Assembly: GCA_002840505.1 (NCBI GenBank)
Contig: PHBC01000002.1
Coordinates: 180,316 to 244,315, forward strand
Direction: 5' to 3'
Source of the DNA: Deltaproteobacteria bacterium HGW-Deltaproteobacteria-2
GTDB lineage: Bacteria > Desulfobacterota > Syntrophia > Syntrophales > Smithellaceae
DNA length: 64,000 nt
The notes beneath the pieces are model-generated. The model searched no databases, had not been told where the DNA came from, and worked only from the letters and a program-made list of their open reading frames with translations. Shown here piece by piece: positions 17,977 to 25,694 of this stretch; positions within the stretch are counted from its first letter, which is position 1; every line of letters starts with the position of its first letter. A program made the translations under genes and the position numbers.

Positions 17977-19062
17977 ATGAATGACGAACATTTTATGAAA
18001 CTGGCTATTGCGCTTGCCCGGAAAGGACTTTTTTACGTTGGTCCTAATCCCATGGTTGGCGCTGTAATAGTCAAAAACGGCAGGATTATTGGACGAGGTT
18101 ACCATCAACGATATGGCAGGAATCATGCCGAGATAAATGCTATCCACGATGCCGGAAATAATATCGCCGGTTCGACACTCTATGTTACTTTAGAACCTTG
18201 CTGCCATGAGGGAAAAACACCTCCGTGCACAGACAGCATCATCAAACATAAAATTGCTCGCGTTGTTATCGGCGCAATAGATTCTAATCCTCTTGTCTCG
18301 TGCCAGGGCATCAACTATTTGCAAAGCTGTGGCATAGAGGTTAAAACCGGCGTTCTGGAGAATGAATGCCGTAAACTCAATGAAAAATTTTTCCATTATA
18401 TGGAAACAGGCCTGCCTTTTGTCACAGTAAAATACGCCCAGACATTGGATGGCCGCATAGCTACAGCAACTGGCGAATCCCAATGGATAAGCTCGGCAGC
18501 TTCTCTAAAATTCGCTCACCAGCTAAGAGCGGAACATGACGCCATTTTAGTCGGCCGGAAAACAGTGGACAAAGACAACCCCGAATTAACGGTACGTCTT
18601 GTAAAAGGCCGCAATCCTCTGCGCGTTATTGTTGATTCCGAATTAAAAATTTCTCCCAAGGCTAAAGTTTTGCAAAATACCTCTCGAGTTCCAACCGTTA
18701 TCGCGACAATTAAAAAATCAGACGAACCAAAATTTAAAAAACTTTCCTCTTCCGGTGCGGAAATCTTATCTGTCAAAGCCGATAAAGATGGACGGGTTGA
18801 TTTAAGAGCATTATTTAAATTTCTTGCCGAAAGAAAAATATCATCTGTTTTGGTTGAAGGCGGCGCTCAGATAATTACTTCAGTATTAAAAAATAATTTA
18901 GCCAACCGGATAGTAACTGTTATTGCGCCGAAAATCATCGGCAAAGGCATTGAAGCAGTGGGCGATCTCAATATTAGAAACCTGGGCTTGGCAAAAATAT
19001 TATCTATCCAAAAGGTATCGAGGTGCGTAAATGATATTATCATCGACAGCCGATTAAAATGA
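17977..19062 (+). CDS. ribD: Bifunctional riboflavin deaminase/reductase RibD
   Basis: A 361-residue fusion. The N-terminal zinc deaminase (1-145) has HAEINAI (H50, E52) and PCCHEGKTPPC (C75, C84 as zinc ligands). The C-terminal reductase (150-361) has TVKYAQTLDGRIAT, ILVGRKTVDKDNP and VLVEGGAQI. It performs the second and third steps of riboflavin synthesis. I see no FMN riboswitch in the 118 bases upstream and no other rib gene nearby, so it stands alone here. Shine-Dalgarno GAGG is rather distant. Confidence 0.97.
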   Translation: MNDEHFMKLAIALARKGLFYVGPNPMVGAVIVKNGRIIGRGYHQRYGRNHAEINAIHDAGNNIAGSTLYVTLEPCCHEGKTPPCTDSIIKHKIARVVIGAIDSNPLVSCQGINYLQSCGIEVKTGVLENECRKLNEKFFHYMETGLPFVTVKYAQTLDGRIATATGESQWISSAASLKFAHQLRAEHDAILVGRKTVDKDNPELTVRLVKGRNPLRVIVDSELKISPKAKVLQNTSRVPTVIATIKKSDEPKFKKLSSSGAEILSVKADKDGRVDLRALFKFLAERKISSVLVEGGAQIITSVLKNNLANRIVTVIAPKIIGKGIEAVGDLNIRNLGLAKILSIQKVSRCVNDIIIDSRLK

Positions 19063-19090
19063 CCCCCGATAAAGGGGATGATGTCTAACT

Positions 19091-20689
19091 TTATAAATTA
19101 TCGATTAGCTTTTGCGCAGCCTTAATTCCGTCGAGTGCTGAGCTGACAATTCCTCCGGCATATCCGGCTCCTTCACCGCAAGGATAAATGCCTCCGATAC
19201 TTTCGCTTTGACCATCACTGCGGCGACAAATTCGCAAAGGCGAAGAAGTCCTCGTTTCTACTCCGATCAAATGGGCATCTTCGGTAATAAATCCGGGCAT
19301 TTTTTTATCGAATTTCTTGATGCCCTGCCTTAAAGAAACTGTTACGAATTCCGGCAGCACATCCTCAAGCGCGGAGGGCTTTACACCGGGAAGAAAACTT
19401 GTCTTACCGACGGCACCTGCAGGATTCTCCTGCAAAAAATCAGTTATCTTCTGTGCCGGCGCATGATAATTGCTGCCTCCTGAGATAAAAGCTTTCTTTT
19501 CCCAAATTTGACGAAAATCAAGTCCGCTAAGGTGCCGATCATCGGATGCAAAGTCATCGACACGGATATTGACAACTATGGCGCTATTGGCAAATTCACC
19601 GGAGCGCCGGGCATTGCTCATGCCATTGGTTATAACAAAACCGGGAGAAGCGCCGCAGCCAATAACTGATCCGCCCGGACACATGCAAAAAGTATATACA
19701 GAACGATGTAAATCAGAAATTGAAGCTGTCAAAAAATATTCTGCGGGTGGTAATTGCGGATGATTACGCCATTTACCATACTGGATGGAATTAATTAATT
19801 CCTGAGGATGCTCTACACGTAATCCCATGGCAAATGGTTTGGATTCCATTTTGACACCACGCTCAAAAAGTTTCCAATAAGTATCATCGGCGCTTTGACC
19901 AATCGCTAAAATAACATTATCCGTTTTGATTTCTTCTTTTTCATTAATCACAACCGCCGATATAGTTTTTTGATGGATTAATAAGTCGGTTGCCCGCGCT
20001 TTAAATTCAATTTTGCAACCCCTCTCCAGGAGAGTTTTTCTCAAATTCACAATTATTTGCCGGAGTTTATCAGTACCGATGTGCGGTTTGGCTTCAACAA
20101 TAATTTCTGATGATGCACCCATTTGCACTAAAACCTTTTTTACCCACAAGGCATAGGGATTCTTTGTTCGACTGGTAAGTTTTCCATCGGAAAAAGTTCC
20201 CGCACCTCCTTCACCAAAAAGAACATTGCTCCGGGGATTAAGAATACCCTGTTCCCAGAATATCCTCACATCTTTAACGCGTTCTTCTATTGGCGCTCCT
20301 CTTTCCAAAATGATCACCGGAATATTTCTTAAGGCAAGAACATAAGCAGCAAAAAGACCAGCCGGACCACTGCCGATAACTACTACAGGAAGTTTCTGTG
20401 GGGAAACCAAGGAAAGAGTCGGGATTCCCGATTTATATTCCTCTCCCGTCGATTGAATTTCCTCCTTAAATTCAGTAGGTAACTTCGTATATTCGGAAAC
20501 GCTGATTCTAAGGGCATAAACGAAACGAGGCAATCTGTGGCGACGGGCATCCAATGCTTTCTTAACGACGTCTATAGCGACAATATCATCCATGGATATA
20601 TCCAGAACCGTCGCAACTTTTGCTGCCAGCAATTCTTCGCTCTCATCCAAAGCTAATTCAATTCCGTTGATACGCAAATATTTCATCAT
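19091..20689 (-). CDS. NAD(P)/FAD-dependent dehydrogenase (COG2509 type)
   Basis: 532 residues. A small N-terminal domain (1-95) contains KKALDARRHRLPRFVYAL, typical of the COG2509 family. It is followed by the FAD-binding Rossmann motif VVIGSGPAGLFAAYVLA near 106-122, an ERG strand end, LFGEGGAGTFSDGKLTSR, and a C-terminal IYPCGEGAGYAGGI flavin-contact block. The physiological substrate is unknown; proteins of this type are annotated as uncharacterised FAD-dependent dehydrogenases. Convergent with ribD (28 bases apart). A second ATG follows the first immediately; either could be used. Confidence 0.85.
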   Translation of the reverse strand: MMKYLRINGIELALDESEELLAAKVATVLDISMDDIVAIDVVKKALDARRHRLPRFVYALRISVSEYTKLPTEFKEEIQSTGEEYKSGIPTLSLVSPQKLPVVVIGSGPAGLFAAYVLALRNIPVIILERGAPIEERVKDVRIFWEQGILNPRSNVLFGEGGAGTFSDGKLTSRTKNPYALWVKKVLVQMGASSEIIVEAKPHIGTDKLRQIIVNLRKTLLERGCKIEFKARATDLLIHQKTISAVVINEKEEIKTDNVILAIGQSADDTYWKLFERGVKMESKPFAMGLRVEHPQELINSIQYGKWRNHPQLPPAEYFLTASISDLHRSVYTFCMCPGGSVIGCGASPGFVITNGMSNARRSGEFANSAIVVNIRVDDFASDDRHLSGLDFRQIWEKKAFISGGSNYHAPAQKITDFLQENPAGAVGKTSFLPGVKPSALEDVLPEFVTVSLRQGIKKFDKKMPGFITEDAHLIGVETRTSSPLRICRRSDGQSESIGGIYPCGEGAGYAGGIVSSALDGIKAAQKLIDNL

Positions 20690-20760
20690 TTCTCCGTTGC
20701 ATAATGTTGATAAATATTATAATTTTTTTATTAAGAATAGCTCTTTAAAGGTTTATTATC

Positions 20761-21264
20761 ATGCCATGGTACGTCGTACACACAAGAAGCAGACATGAAT
20801 ATAAGGTAAACACCCGCCTTATTCAAAAGAATTTAACTACTTTTTTACCTGAGATAGAATCATGGAGCAAGCAAAAAGACAGGAGAAAGAAAATACTTAC
20901 TCCCCTTTTTCCCGGATATGTTTTTGCCGAAACCACTATTTTAGATAATGAAACAAAACTGGCCATTTTAAAAACAGCCGGCGTGGTGTGTATCTTAGGT
21001 AAAAAAGAAAATTCAGAACCAATTCCGGTGCCAGACAATAAGATTGACGCTATACGTTGTTTTGTGAATACCAAAACGGAAATTTTTACAATTCAATTTC
21101 CCCGAGAGGGAGAGCCGGCTCGCATAATTGACGGGCCGCTTGCCGGAATAGAGGGAATAGTTGTCAAAAGTAATGTCAAAAAAGAGCTTTTTGTTGTTTC
21201 TATAGAAATTTTACAAAGATATGTGGCAATACAATTAAAAGGATTTCAAATAAGCAAAATTTGA
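20761..21264 (+). CDS. NusG-paralogue transcription antiterminator (UpxY/RfaH/LoaP type)
   Basis: 167 residues with an N-terminal NGN domain (1-105), WYVVHTRSRHEYKVNTRL and LFPGYVFAE being the classic NusG/RfaH start. A C-terminal KOW domain follows, with RIIDGPLAGIEGIVVKS. Housekeeping nusG lies next to secE/rplK, which are absent, so this is a specialised paralogue that probably loads on RNA polymerase at a particular operon. Such factors usually precede polysaccharide or secondary-metabolite operons. Here the next genes encode a ferredoxin-dependent oxidoreductase 160 bases downstream, which is unusual. Confidence 0.88.
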   Translation: MPWYVVHTRSRHEYKVNTRLIQKNLTTFLPEIESWSKQKDRRKKILTPLFPGYVFAETTILDNETKLAILKTAGVVCILGKKENSEPIPVPDNKIDAIRCFVNTKTEIFTIQFPREGEPARIIDGPLAGIEGIVVKSNVKKELFVVSIEILQRYVAIQLKGFQISKI

Positions 21265-21275
21265 TCAATCGGCTC

Positions 21276-21299
21276 TGCTCCTACAAGCTAAGCGGAGCA
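21276..21299 (+). promoter_or_regulatory. Short hairpin after the NusG paralogue
   Basis: Arms TGCTCC (21276-21281) and GGAGCA (21294-21299) with a 12-base loop lie 12 bases after the NusG-like stop. No T-run follows, so it is not a simple terminator. Specialised NusG paralogues often need a nucleic-acid hairpin near their target operon; this is only a candidate. Confidence 0.3.
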
Positions 21300-21427
21300 A
21301 TTGTCCGCAAATCGTACACTTGAATGGTCAAAATTTTTTCTCTAAAAGAGTTGTGAGGCTAAAAATACTTGACTTTCTGACAATTATGAGCAAGATACCG
21401 TGTCCGAGAATTTTATGAGGTTTGATT

Positions 21428-21637
21428 TTGAAGGGATATATTAAAATTAATAAAGAAATCTGCAAGGAATGCCTTCTTTGCATCCATTTTTGTCCAAAAG
21501 GTCATATTGTTCCCACTAAAGAATACAATTTCTATAGTTACCATCCTGTCGGTACAAATGAAGAAAAGGAATGCACCGGTTGCGGCATATGCGCTACCAT
21601 GTGTCCGGAGGTAGCTATCGAGGTTTACCGTGAATAA
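21428..21637 (+). CDS. 2-oxoacid:ferredoxin oxidoreductase, ferredoxin-like delta subunit
   Basis: About 69 residues. It has two 4Fe-4S motifs: CKECLLCIHFCPKG, then CTGCGICATMCPE. It accepts electrons from the TPP-dependent catalytic subunits. A GAGG at 21417-21420 favours the TTG at 21428 over the TTG at 21422, which would be too close. It overlaps the alpha subunit start by 8 bases, and the four subunit genes follow in delta-alpha-beta-gamma order. Confidence 0.93.
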   Translation: MKGYIKINKEICKECLLCIHFCPKGHIVPTKEYNFYSYHPVGTNEEKECTGCGICATMCPEVAIEVYRE

Positions 21638-22691
21638 AGTACTAATGTCCGGAAATTTTATCATCTGTGAGGCGGCGATAAGGGCTGGATGCCGTTTTTA
21701 TGCAGGCTATCCGATTACGCCTCAGAATGAGATCCCCGAATATATGGCCGAGCATATACGCAAAACCGAAGGCGGCATTTTTATTCAATCGGAAAGCGAA
21801 ATTGCCGCAATTAACATGATTGCCGGAGCCAGTGCCACCGGTCTTAGAGTAATGACATCTTCATCCAGTCCCGGCATTTCCCTGAAACAGGAAGGTATTT
21901 CTTCCATGGCTGCCTGTGAACTTCCCGGCGTTATTGTCAATATTATGCGCGGTGGACCCGGCTTGGGTAATATCCGTCCTTCGCAAGGTGATTATTTTCA
22001 GGCAACGCGCGGCGGCGGACACGGAGACTATCGTACCATTGTTTTAGCTCCGGCAACCTGTCAGGAGTTAGCTGATTTAACAATGGAAGCTTTTGACCTT
22101 GCCGATAAATATCGTAATCCCGTTATGATTCTTGCTGACGGCATGATGGGTCAGATGATGGAACCTGTTATTTTTAAAAAACCCAAGCCCCGCGTTTACA
22201 ATAAAAAATTTATGCTTCAAGGAGCCGGTAACGGTAAAAGCAAATTCATTCGCGGTTTGCTGCTGGATCCTATTGACATGGAAGAACATAACTGGAAACT
22301 GGCACGTAAATATGAAGTCATTTCCAAGAAAGAAACTCTTTATGAAGAATATAACATTGACGATGCCAAAATGGTCATCGTAGCATATGGAACAGCAGCT
22401 CGTATAGCTAAAGGAGCTATCAAACGATTGCAGAGCAACGGACTGAATATAGGACTTTTTCGTCCAATAACCCTCTGGCCTTTCCCTGAACAACAACTGA
22501 GATTATTGTCGGCAGATATTAAACACTTCCTTGTTTTTGAAATGAGCACGGGACAAATGCTGGAAGATGTACGGCTGGCCCTGCAAGGGTATGCTGATAT
22601 TAGATTTCACGGCCGACCCGGTGGCGCGGTGCCTACTCCGGCCGAGCTTGCCAATGTTATAGCAAGAATTTACGAAAGAACGGTTAAATAA
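21630..22691 (+). CDS. vorB: 2-oxoacid:ferredoxin oxidoreductase alpha subunit (VorB-like)
   Basis: A 353-residue alpha subunit. It starts with GTG (21630), preceded by GAGG. Conserved blocks are GYPITPQNEIPEYM, IQSESEIAAINMIAGA, TSSSSPGISLKQEGIS and MRGGPGLGNIRPSQGDYFQ. These closely follow 3-methyl-2-oxobutanoate (valine-type) oxidoreductases, which convert branched-chain 2-oxoacids plus CoA to acyl-CoA, CO2 and reduced ferredoxin. 2-oxoglutarate cannot be excluded as substrate. A syntrophic organism could use it in amino-acid degradation or, in reverse, in synthesis. Confidence 0.92.
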   Translation: MNKVLMSGNFIICEAAIRAGCRFYAGYPITPQNEIPEYMAEHIRKTEGGIFIQSESEIAAINMIAGASATGLRVMTSSSSPGISLKQEGISSMAACELPGVIVNIMRGGPGLGNIRPSQGDYFQATRGGGHGDYRTIVLAPATCQELADLTMEAFDLADKYRNPVMILADGMMGQMMEPVIFKKPKPRVYNKKFMLQGAGNGKSKFIRGLLLDPIDMEEHNWKLARKYEVISKKETLYEEYNIDDAKMVIVAYGTAARIAKGAIKRLQSNGLNIGLFRPITLWPFPEQQLRLLSADIKHFLVFEMSTGQMLEDVRLALQGYADIRFHGRPGGAVPTPAELANVIARIYERTVK

Positions 22692-22707
22692 TTAAGGTAA
22701 TTAAGAT

Positions 22708-23481
22708 ATGTCAAAAATCGTTTACCAACGGCCGAAAAGCTTAAAAGAAGCGATCTTCCATTATTGCCCCGGTTGTGGACATAGTATTGTTCATCGTATT
22801 GCGGCTGAAGTTATTGATGAGTTGGGAATTAGAGGTATTACGATAGGTGTTCCTCCGGCAGGCTGCGCAGTTCTGGCTTATAATTATTTTGATGTGGATA
22901 TGATTGAAGCACCGCACGGACGTGGTCCGGCAATGGCTTCGGCAATTAAACGTTCTCTACCGGATCGCGTTGTCTTCTCATATCAGGGAGACGGTGATCT
23001 GGCTGCGATTGGAATCGCGGAAAGTTTTCATGCGGCAAACCGCGGCGAAAATATTACTATCATATTCATCAATAACGCAGTCTACGGAATGACCGGCGGG
23101 CAGATGGCACCGACAACAATGCTGGAACAAAAGACAACAACCTCTCCTTTAGGCAGAAATAATAAATTAGATGGTTATCCGATAAAGGTAAGTGAAATTT
23201 TCTCCCAGTTAAAAGGCGTGACGTATTTGGAGCGATGCATGGTAAATTCTCCAGCCAATATAATTAAGACAAAGAAAGCCATCAAGAAAGCCTTTCAATG
23301 TCAGATTAACGGGCATGGTTTTTCACTCATTGAAATTCTTTCGCCTTGTCCGACTAACTGGAAAATGAGCTCTGTCAATTCCTGCAAATGGATTGACGAA
23401 GTAATGAGCAAGGAATTTTCCCCCGGCGTTTTTAAAGATGACATTCCCGCGGCAACAAAAACTGCGGAGGTGGAATCATGA
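22708..23481 (+). CDS. 2-oxoacid:ferredoxin oxidoreductase beta subunit (TPP-binding)
   Basis: A 257-residue TPP subunit. YCPGCGHSIVHR near 19-30 contains the pair of Cys that help bind the linking 4Fe-4S cluster. GDGDLAAIGI begins the TPP/Mg2+ motif and IFINNAVYGMTGGQMAPT ends it. A C-terminal CPTNWKMS supplies the third conserved Cys. It follows the alpha gene by 16 bases and overlaps the gamma gene by 4 bases. Confidence 0.94.
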   Translation: MSKIVYQRPKSLKEAIFHYCPGCGHSIVHRIAAEVIDELGIRGITIGVPPAGCAVLAYNYFDVDMIEAPHGRGPAMASAIKRSLPDRVVFSYQGDGDLAAIGIAESFHAANRGENITIIFINNAVYGMTGGQMAPTTMLEQKTTTSPLGRNNKLDGYPIKVSEIFSQLKGVTYLERCMVNSPANIIKTKKAIKKAFQCQINGHGFSLIEILSPCPTNWKMSSVNSCKWIDEVMSKEFSPGVFKDDIPAATKTAEVES

Positions 23482-24017
23482 TTGTCAAAACGATATTTTC
23501 CGGATTTGGCGGCCAGGGAGTCATGATGATGGGAATTAGTTTGGCCAACAGCGGGATGAATAAAGGATTTCACGTAACCTATCTTCCGGCATACGGCGCG
23601 GAAATGCGCGGTGGAACAGCTAACTGCACTGTAGCGATAGCTGATGAAGAAATCGCTTCTCCCGTCGCTTCGGAACCTAACTATCTTGTAGTTTTGAATT
23701 CCCCTTCCCTTTTCACTTTTCAAAATAAAGTTATCGCGGACGGAACGATTTTTTTGAATTCATCCATAATCAATGATCGTCCCCACCGGCACGACGTCAA
23801 TGTCATTTGCGTTCCTTGCGCCGATATCGCTCAGGAACTTGGAAACATCAAAGTTGTTAATATCATCATGATGGGAGCATTTATAAAAGTATCAGGCATT
23901 GTTTCTCCCGAAATTTATTTAAACTCTCTGGAATCTATTATGGGCAGCCGTAAAAAATCTCTTGCGGAAATTAACCGCAAAGCTTTTACTGCCGGATTCG
24001 ATTACCTGAAAAATTAA
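23478..24017 (+). CDS. 2-oxoacid:ferredoxin oxidoreductase gamma subunit
   Basis: A 179-residue gamma subunit of the pyruvate/ketoisovalerate oxidoreductase family. FSGFGGQGVMMMGISLA at 8-24 is the family signature, followed by YLPAYGAEMRGGTANC and an NIIMMGAF motif near 133-140. It contacts CoA and completes the four-subunit enzyme. The gene overlaps the beta subunit by 4 bases. Confidence 0.94.
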   Translation: MIVKTIFSGFGGQGVMMMGISLANSGMNKGFHVTYLPAYGAEMRGGTANCTVAIADEEIASPVASEPNYLVVLNSPSLFTFQNKVIADGTIFLNSSIINDRPHRHDVNVICVPCADIAQELGNIKVVNIIMMGAFIKVSGIVSPEIYLNSLESIMGSRKKSLAEINRKAFTAGFDYLKN

Positions 24018-24030
24018 TAAGGTTGATTTT

Positions 24031-24462
24031 ATGTCTGTCAAACAAATTTCCGTACTTTTAGGTAATGTGCCCGGTTCTTTTGCCGCGCTTACCCATATTC
24101 TTGATTCGGAAGATATCAGTGTAAAAGCGGTATCAGCGGCCAGCATCGCTGAAGACAGCAGAGTTCGTCTTGTAGTCAATGATCCTGACCGTGCTGCTGC
24201 TCTTTTGGAAAGCTATAATTTAAATATTGAAGTAACTCCCGTTTTGGCGGCAGAAGTTCCCTTGCATTCCGGTGGTATGAACGCCATATTAAAGCCTTTA
24301 GCCAAATCAGAAATTAATATTCATTATCTTTACACCACTATCAATCGTATTGGCAGAGAAACTATAGTTATTATCGGCGTTGATAAGATTGAAGAAGCCA
24401 AAGAAATACTTATGGAACACTGGGTACACTTAATCGGCGACGAAATTTACTCTATCCCGTAA
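24031..24462 (+). CDS. Tandem ACT-domain protein
   Basis: 143 residues with two ACT-type folds: VKQISVLLGNVPGSFAALTHIL at 2-23, and a second starting near 73 with GGMNAILKPLAKSEINIHYLY. ACT domains bind small ligands, usually amino acids. It follows the oxidoreductase operon by 13 bases, so it may sense a branched-chain amino acid and modulate the enzyme or its supply; this is inference. Similar proteins in anaerobes often lie beside indolepyruvate or ketoisovalerate oxidoreductase genes. Confidence 0.85.
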   Translation: MSVKQISVLLGNVPGSFAALTHILDSEDISVKAVSAASIAEDSRVRLVVNDPDRAAALLESYNLNIEVTPVLAAEVPLHSGGMNAILKPLAKSEINIHYLYTTINRIGRETIVIIGVDKIEEAKEILMEHWVHLIGDEIYSIP

Positions 24463-24479
24463 ATTACTTGTAAAAAATC

Positions 24480-24890
24480 ATGCCCGTTTCTTCCGACAAA
24501 ACAAAATCACTTGCGGACAGGATGCTTACACTTGGTGTAGCGGAAAGTGATTTTGAGGAATCTTTTATCCGTTCTTCAGGTCCCGGCGGACAAAAAGTCA
24601 ATAAAAGTTCTTCCTGTGTTTATTTAATTCACATTCCGACCGGCCTTTCAGTCAAATGTCAGAGGGAACGCTCCCAATCGTTAAATCGTTTTCTGGCCCG
24701 AAGATTATTGCTGGATAAAATCGAAAAACAGCAAATACGTTTTATTGCCCAAGAAAAAGAAAAACTGGAAAAAATTCGTCGTCAAAAAAGAAAACGCAGC
24801 AAACGGGCTAAAGAGAAAATTCTTACAGCAAAACATCAGCAAGCAGAAAAAAAAGTTTTACGCGGCAAAGTTGTTATAGGGGAAGAATAG
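24480..24890 (+). CDS. Peptide-chain-release-factor-like GGQ protein
   Basis: 136 residues. It contains GPGGQKVNKSSSCVYL near 33-48, the GGQ motif that triggers peptidyl-tRNA hydrolysis, followed by the matching CQRERSQSLNR strand. The C-terminal tail is long and very basic (RRQKRKRSKRAKEK). It lacks the codon-recognition domains of RF1/RF2, so it resembles ribosome-rescue factors (ArfB, or the C12orf65-like group). A role in stalled-ribosome rescue is inferred. It follows the ACT gene by 17 bases and is the last gene before repeat cluster 2. Confidence 0.85.
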   Translation: MPVSSDKTKSLADRMLTLGVAESDFEESFIRSSGPGGQKVNKSSSCVYLIHIPTGLSVKCQRERSQSLNRFLARRLLLDKIEKQQIRFIAQEKEKLEKIRRQKRKRSKRAKEKILTAKHQQAEKKVLRGKVVIGEE

Positions 24891-24898
24891 ATTTGGGT

Positions 24899-25061
24899 GG
24901 CTTCGTTAACCCCTACGCTTCGTTTCGGGTTAGTTCGTCTTACGCTTTAATGAGCCTTGATTTTTCGAAACGTAGTGATCGAAAAATCTCAGAGCGAATT
25001 ATCTCGCTTCTTTTAAGTGGCAGGGACAAACTTCGCTACGCTCGTTTTCAGCTTGTCTCAC
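24899..25061. repeat. Intergenic hairpin mosaic, cluster 2
   Basis: Palindromes between the convergent GGQ gene and atpE. Arms are TAACCC (24907-24912) with GGGTTA (24927-24932), a 10-base pair GATTTTTCGA (24959-24968) with TCGAAAAATC (24979-24988), and AGCGA (24992-24996) with TCGCT. GACAA and TTGTC flank the last unit. The loop CTACGCTTCGTTTC, the linker TAGTTCGTCTTAC (24931-24943) and the closing GTCTCACTA match clusters 1 and 3. An open frame spans this block but is a by-product of the repeats. Confidence 0.78.
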
Positions 25062-25062
25062 T

Positions 25063-25104
25063 AAAAAAAAAGGGAGAGAAAGTCGATGTACGCTCCCCCT
25101 CCCT
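25063..25104 (-). terminator. Terminator of atpE
   Basis: Minus-strand reading: AGGGAG (25104-25099) pairs with CTCCCT (25076-25071) across a 22-base internal segment, followed by a run of nine to ten Ts (25071-25063). It is 23 bases after the atpE stop. The long loop makes it imperfect, but the T-run is convincing. Confidence 0.7.
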
Positions 25105-25126
25105 ATAATAATAGCAATAACTTCTT

Positions 25127-25501
25127 TTAGGCAATCAACTTCAAAAGCGGATTGGCGTAAAGCAGGATCAACGCAACAACCAGCGCGTAAATGGCCAGAG
25201 ATTCAATCATAGCAAGACCGACCATCATAGTTAAAAGAATTTTACCCTGAGCTTCAGGATTTCTACCAACAGCATTGGTTGCGCCATTCAAACCTGCGCC
25301 CATACCATTACCTGTTCCAATTGTACCAAAAGCGATAGCAAGACCTGCTCCAATTATTGAGCAACCGATTATAATAGCTTTTGTGTAATCAACAGTTCCC
25401 GCTGCTGCTGCCGCTGCCGCTTCCGGCGCTGCAAAAGCAAAGGAAGCACTAATTATAACCATTACCATCGCCGACAAAACATAAACTAAACTTTTTTTCA
25501 T
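25127..25501 (-). CDS. atpE: F0F1 ATP synthase subunit c
   Basis: 124 residues, longer than the usual 75-90. An N-terminal signal-like segment (1-25, ending FAFA) and a run of seven alanines precede the two c-subunit helices. Helix 1 has the Gly-rich GTIGTGNGMGAGLNG, the loop is GRNPEAQG, and helix 2 carries the ion-binding Glu in MIESLAIYALVVALILLYANP. Compared with Na+-binding c subunits (Ilyobacter), Glu-Ser is kept. The helix-1 Gln aligns with Met and the Thr after Glu-Ser is Leu, favouring protons. It is isolated on the minus strand, 5.8 kb from atpB. Two similar ribosome-site blocks precede it. Confidence 0.94.
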   Translation of the reverse strand: MKKSLVYVLSAMVMVIISASFAFAAPEAAAAAAAGTVDYTKAIIIGCSIIGAGLAIAFGTIGTGNGMGAGLNGATNAVGRNPEAQGKILLTMMVGLAMIESLAIYALVVALILLYANPLLKLIA

Positions 25502-25602
25502 TTAAAAATCTCCTTGTTTAATTAATACTCAAAAACCTCTTGCTTAATTATTTATTATCCACCTCCTTTTTTATTAAAGCCTTTTGGACTTTGAGTTGTT
25601 TA

Positions 25603-25631
25603 CTTCTAACGATGCAAGAGGGAATTGTCAA
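25603..25631 (-). promoter_or_regulatory. Candidate sigma-70 promoter of atpE
   Basis: On the minus strand TTGACA (25631-25626) is followed after exactly 17 bases by TAGAAG (25608-25603). The -35 is perfect and the -10 moderate. It gives an untranslated leader of roughly 100 bases before atpE. Confidence 0.55.
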
Positions 25632-25694
25632 GAAAAATTTCCACATACAACAGGCATCTTGATTTTATTTCTCAGGCAGGATAAACTTTATTAA

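Noticed and set aside
19063..19090. Terminator between ribD and the FAD dehydrogenase
   Set aside because: Only a 4-base CCCC/GGGG stem without a T-run.
24893..25108. Open frame of 71 codons
   Set aside because: It lies wholly in repeat cluster 2 and the atpE terminator; its residues simply reflect the palindromes.
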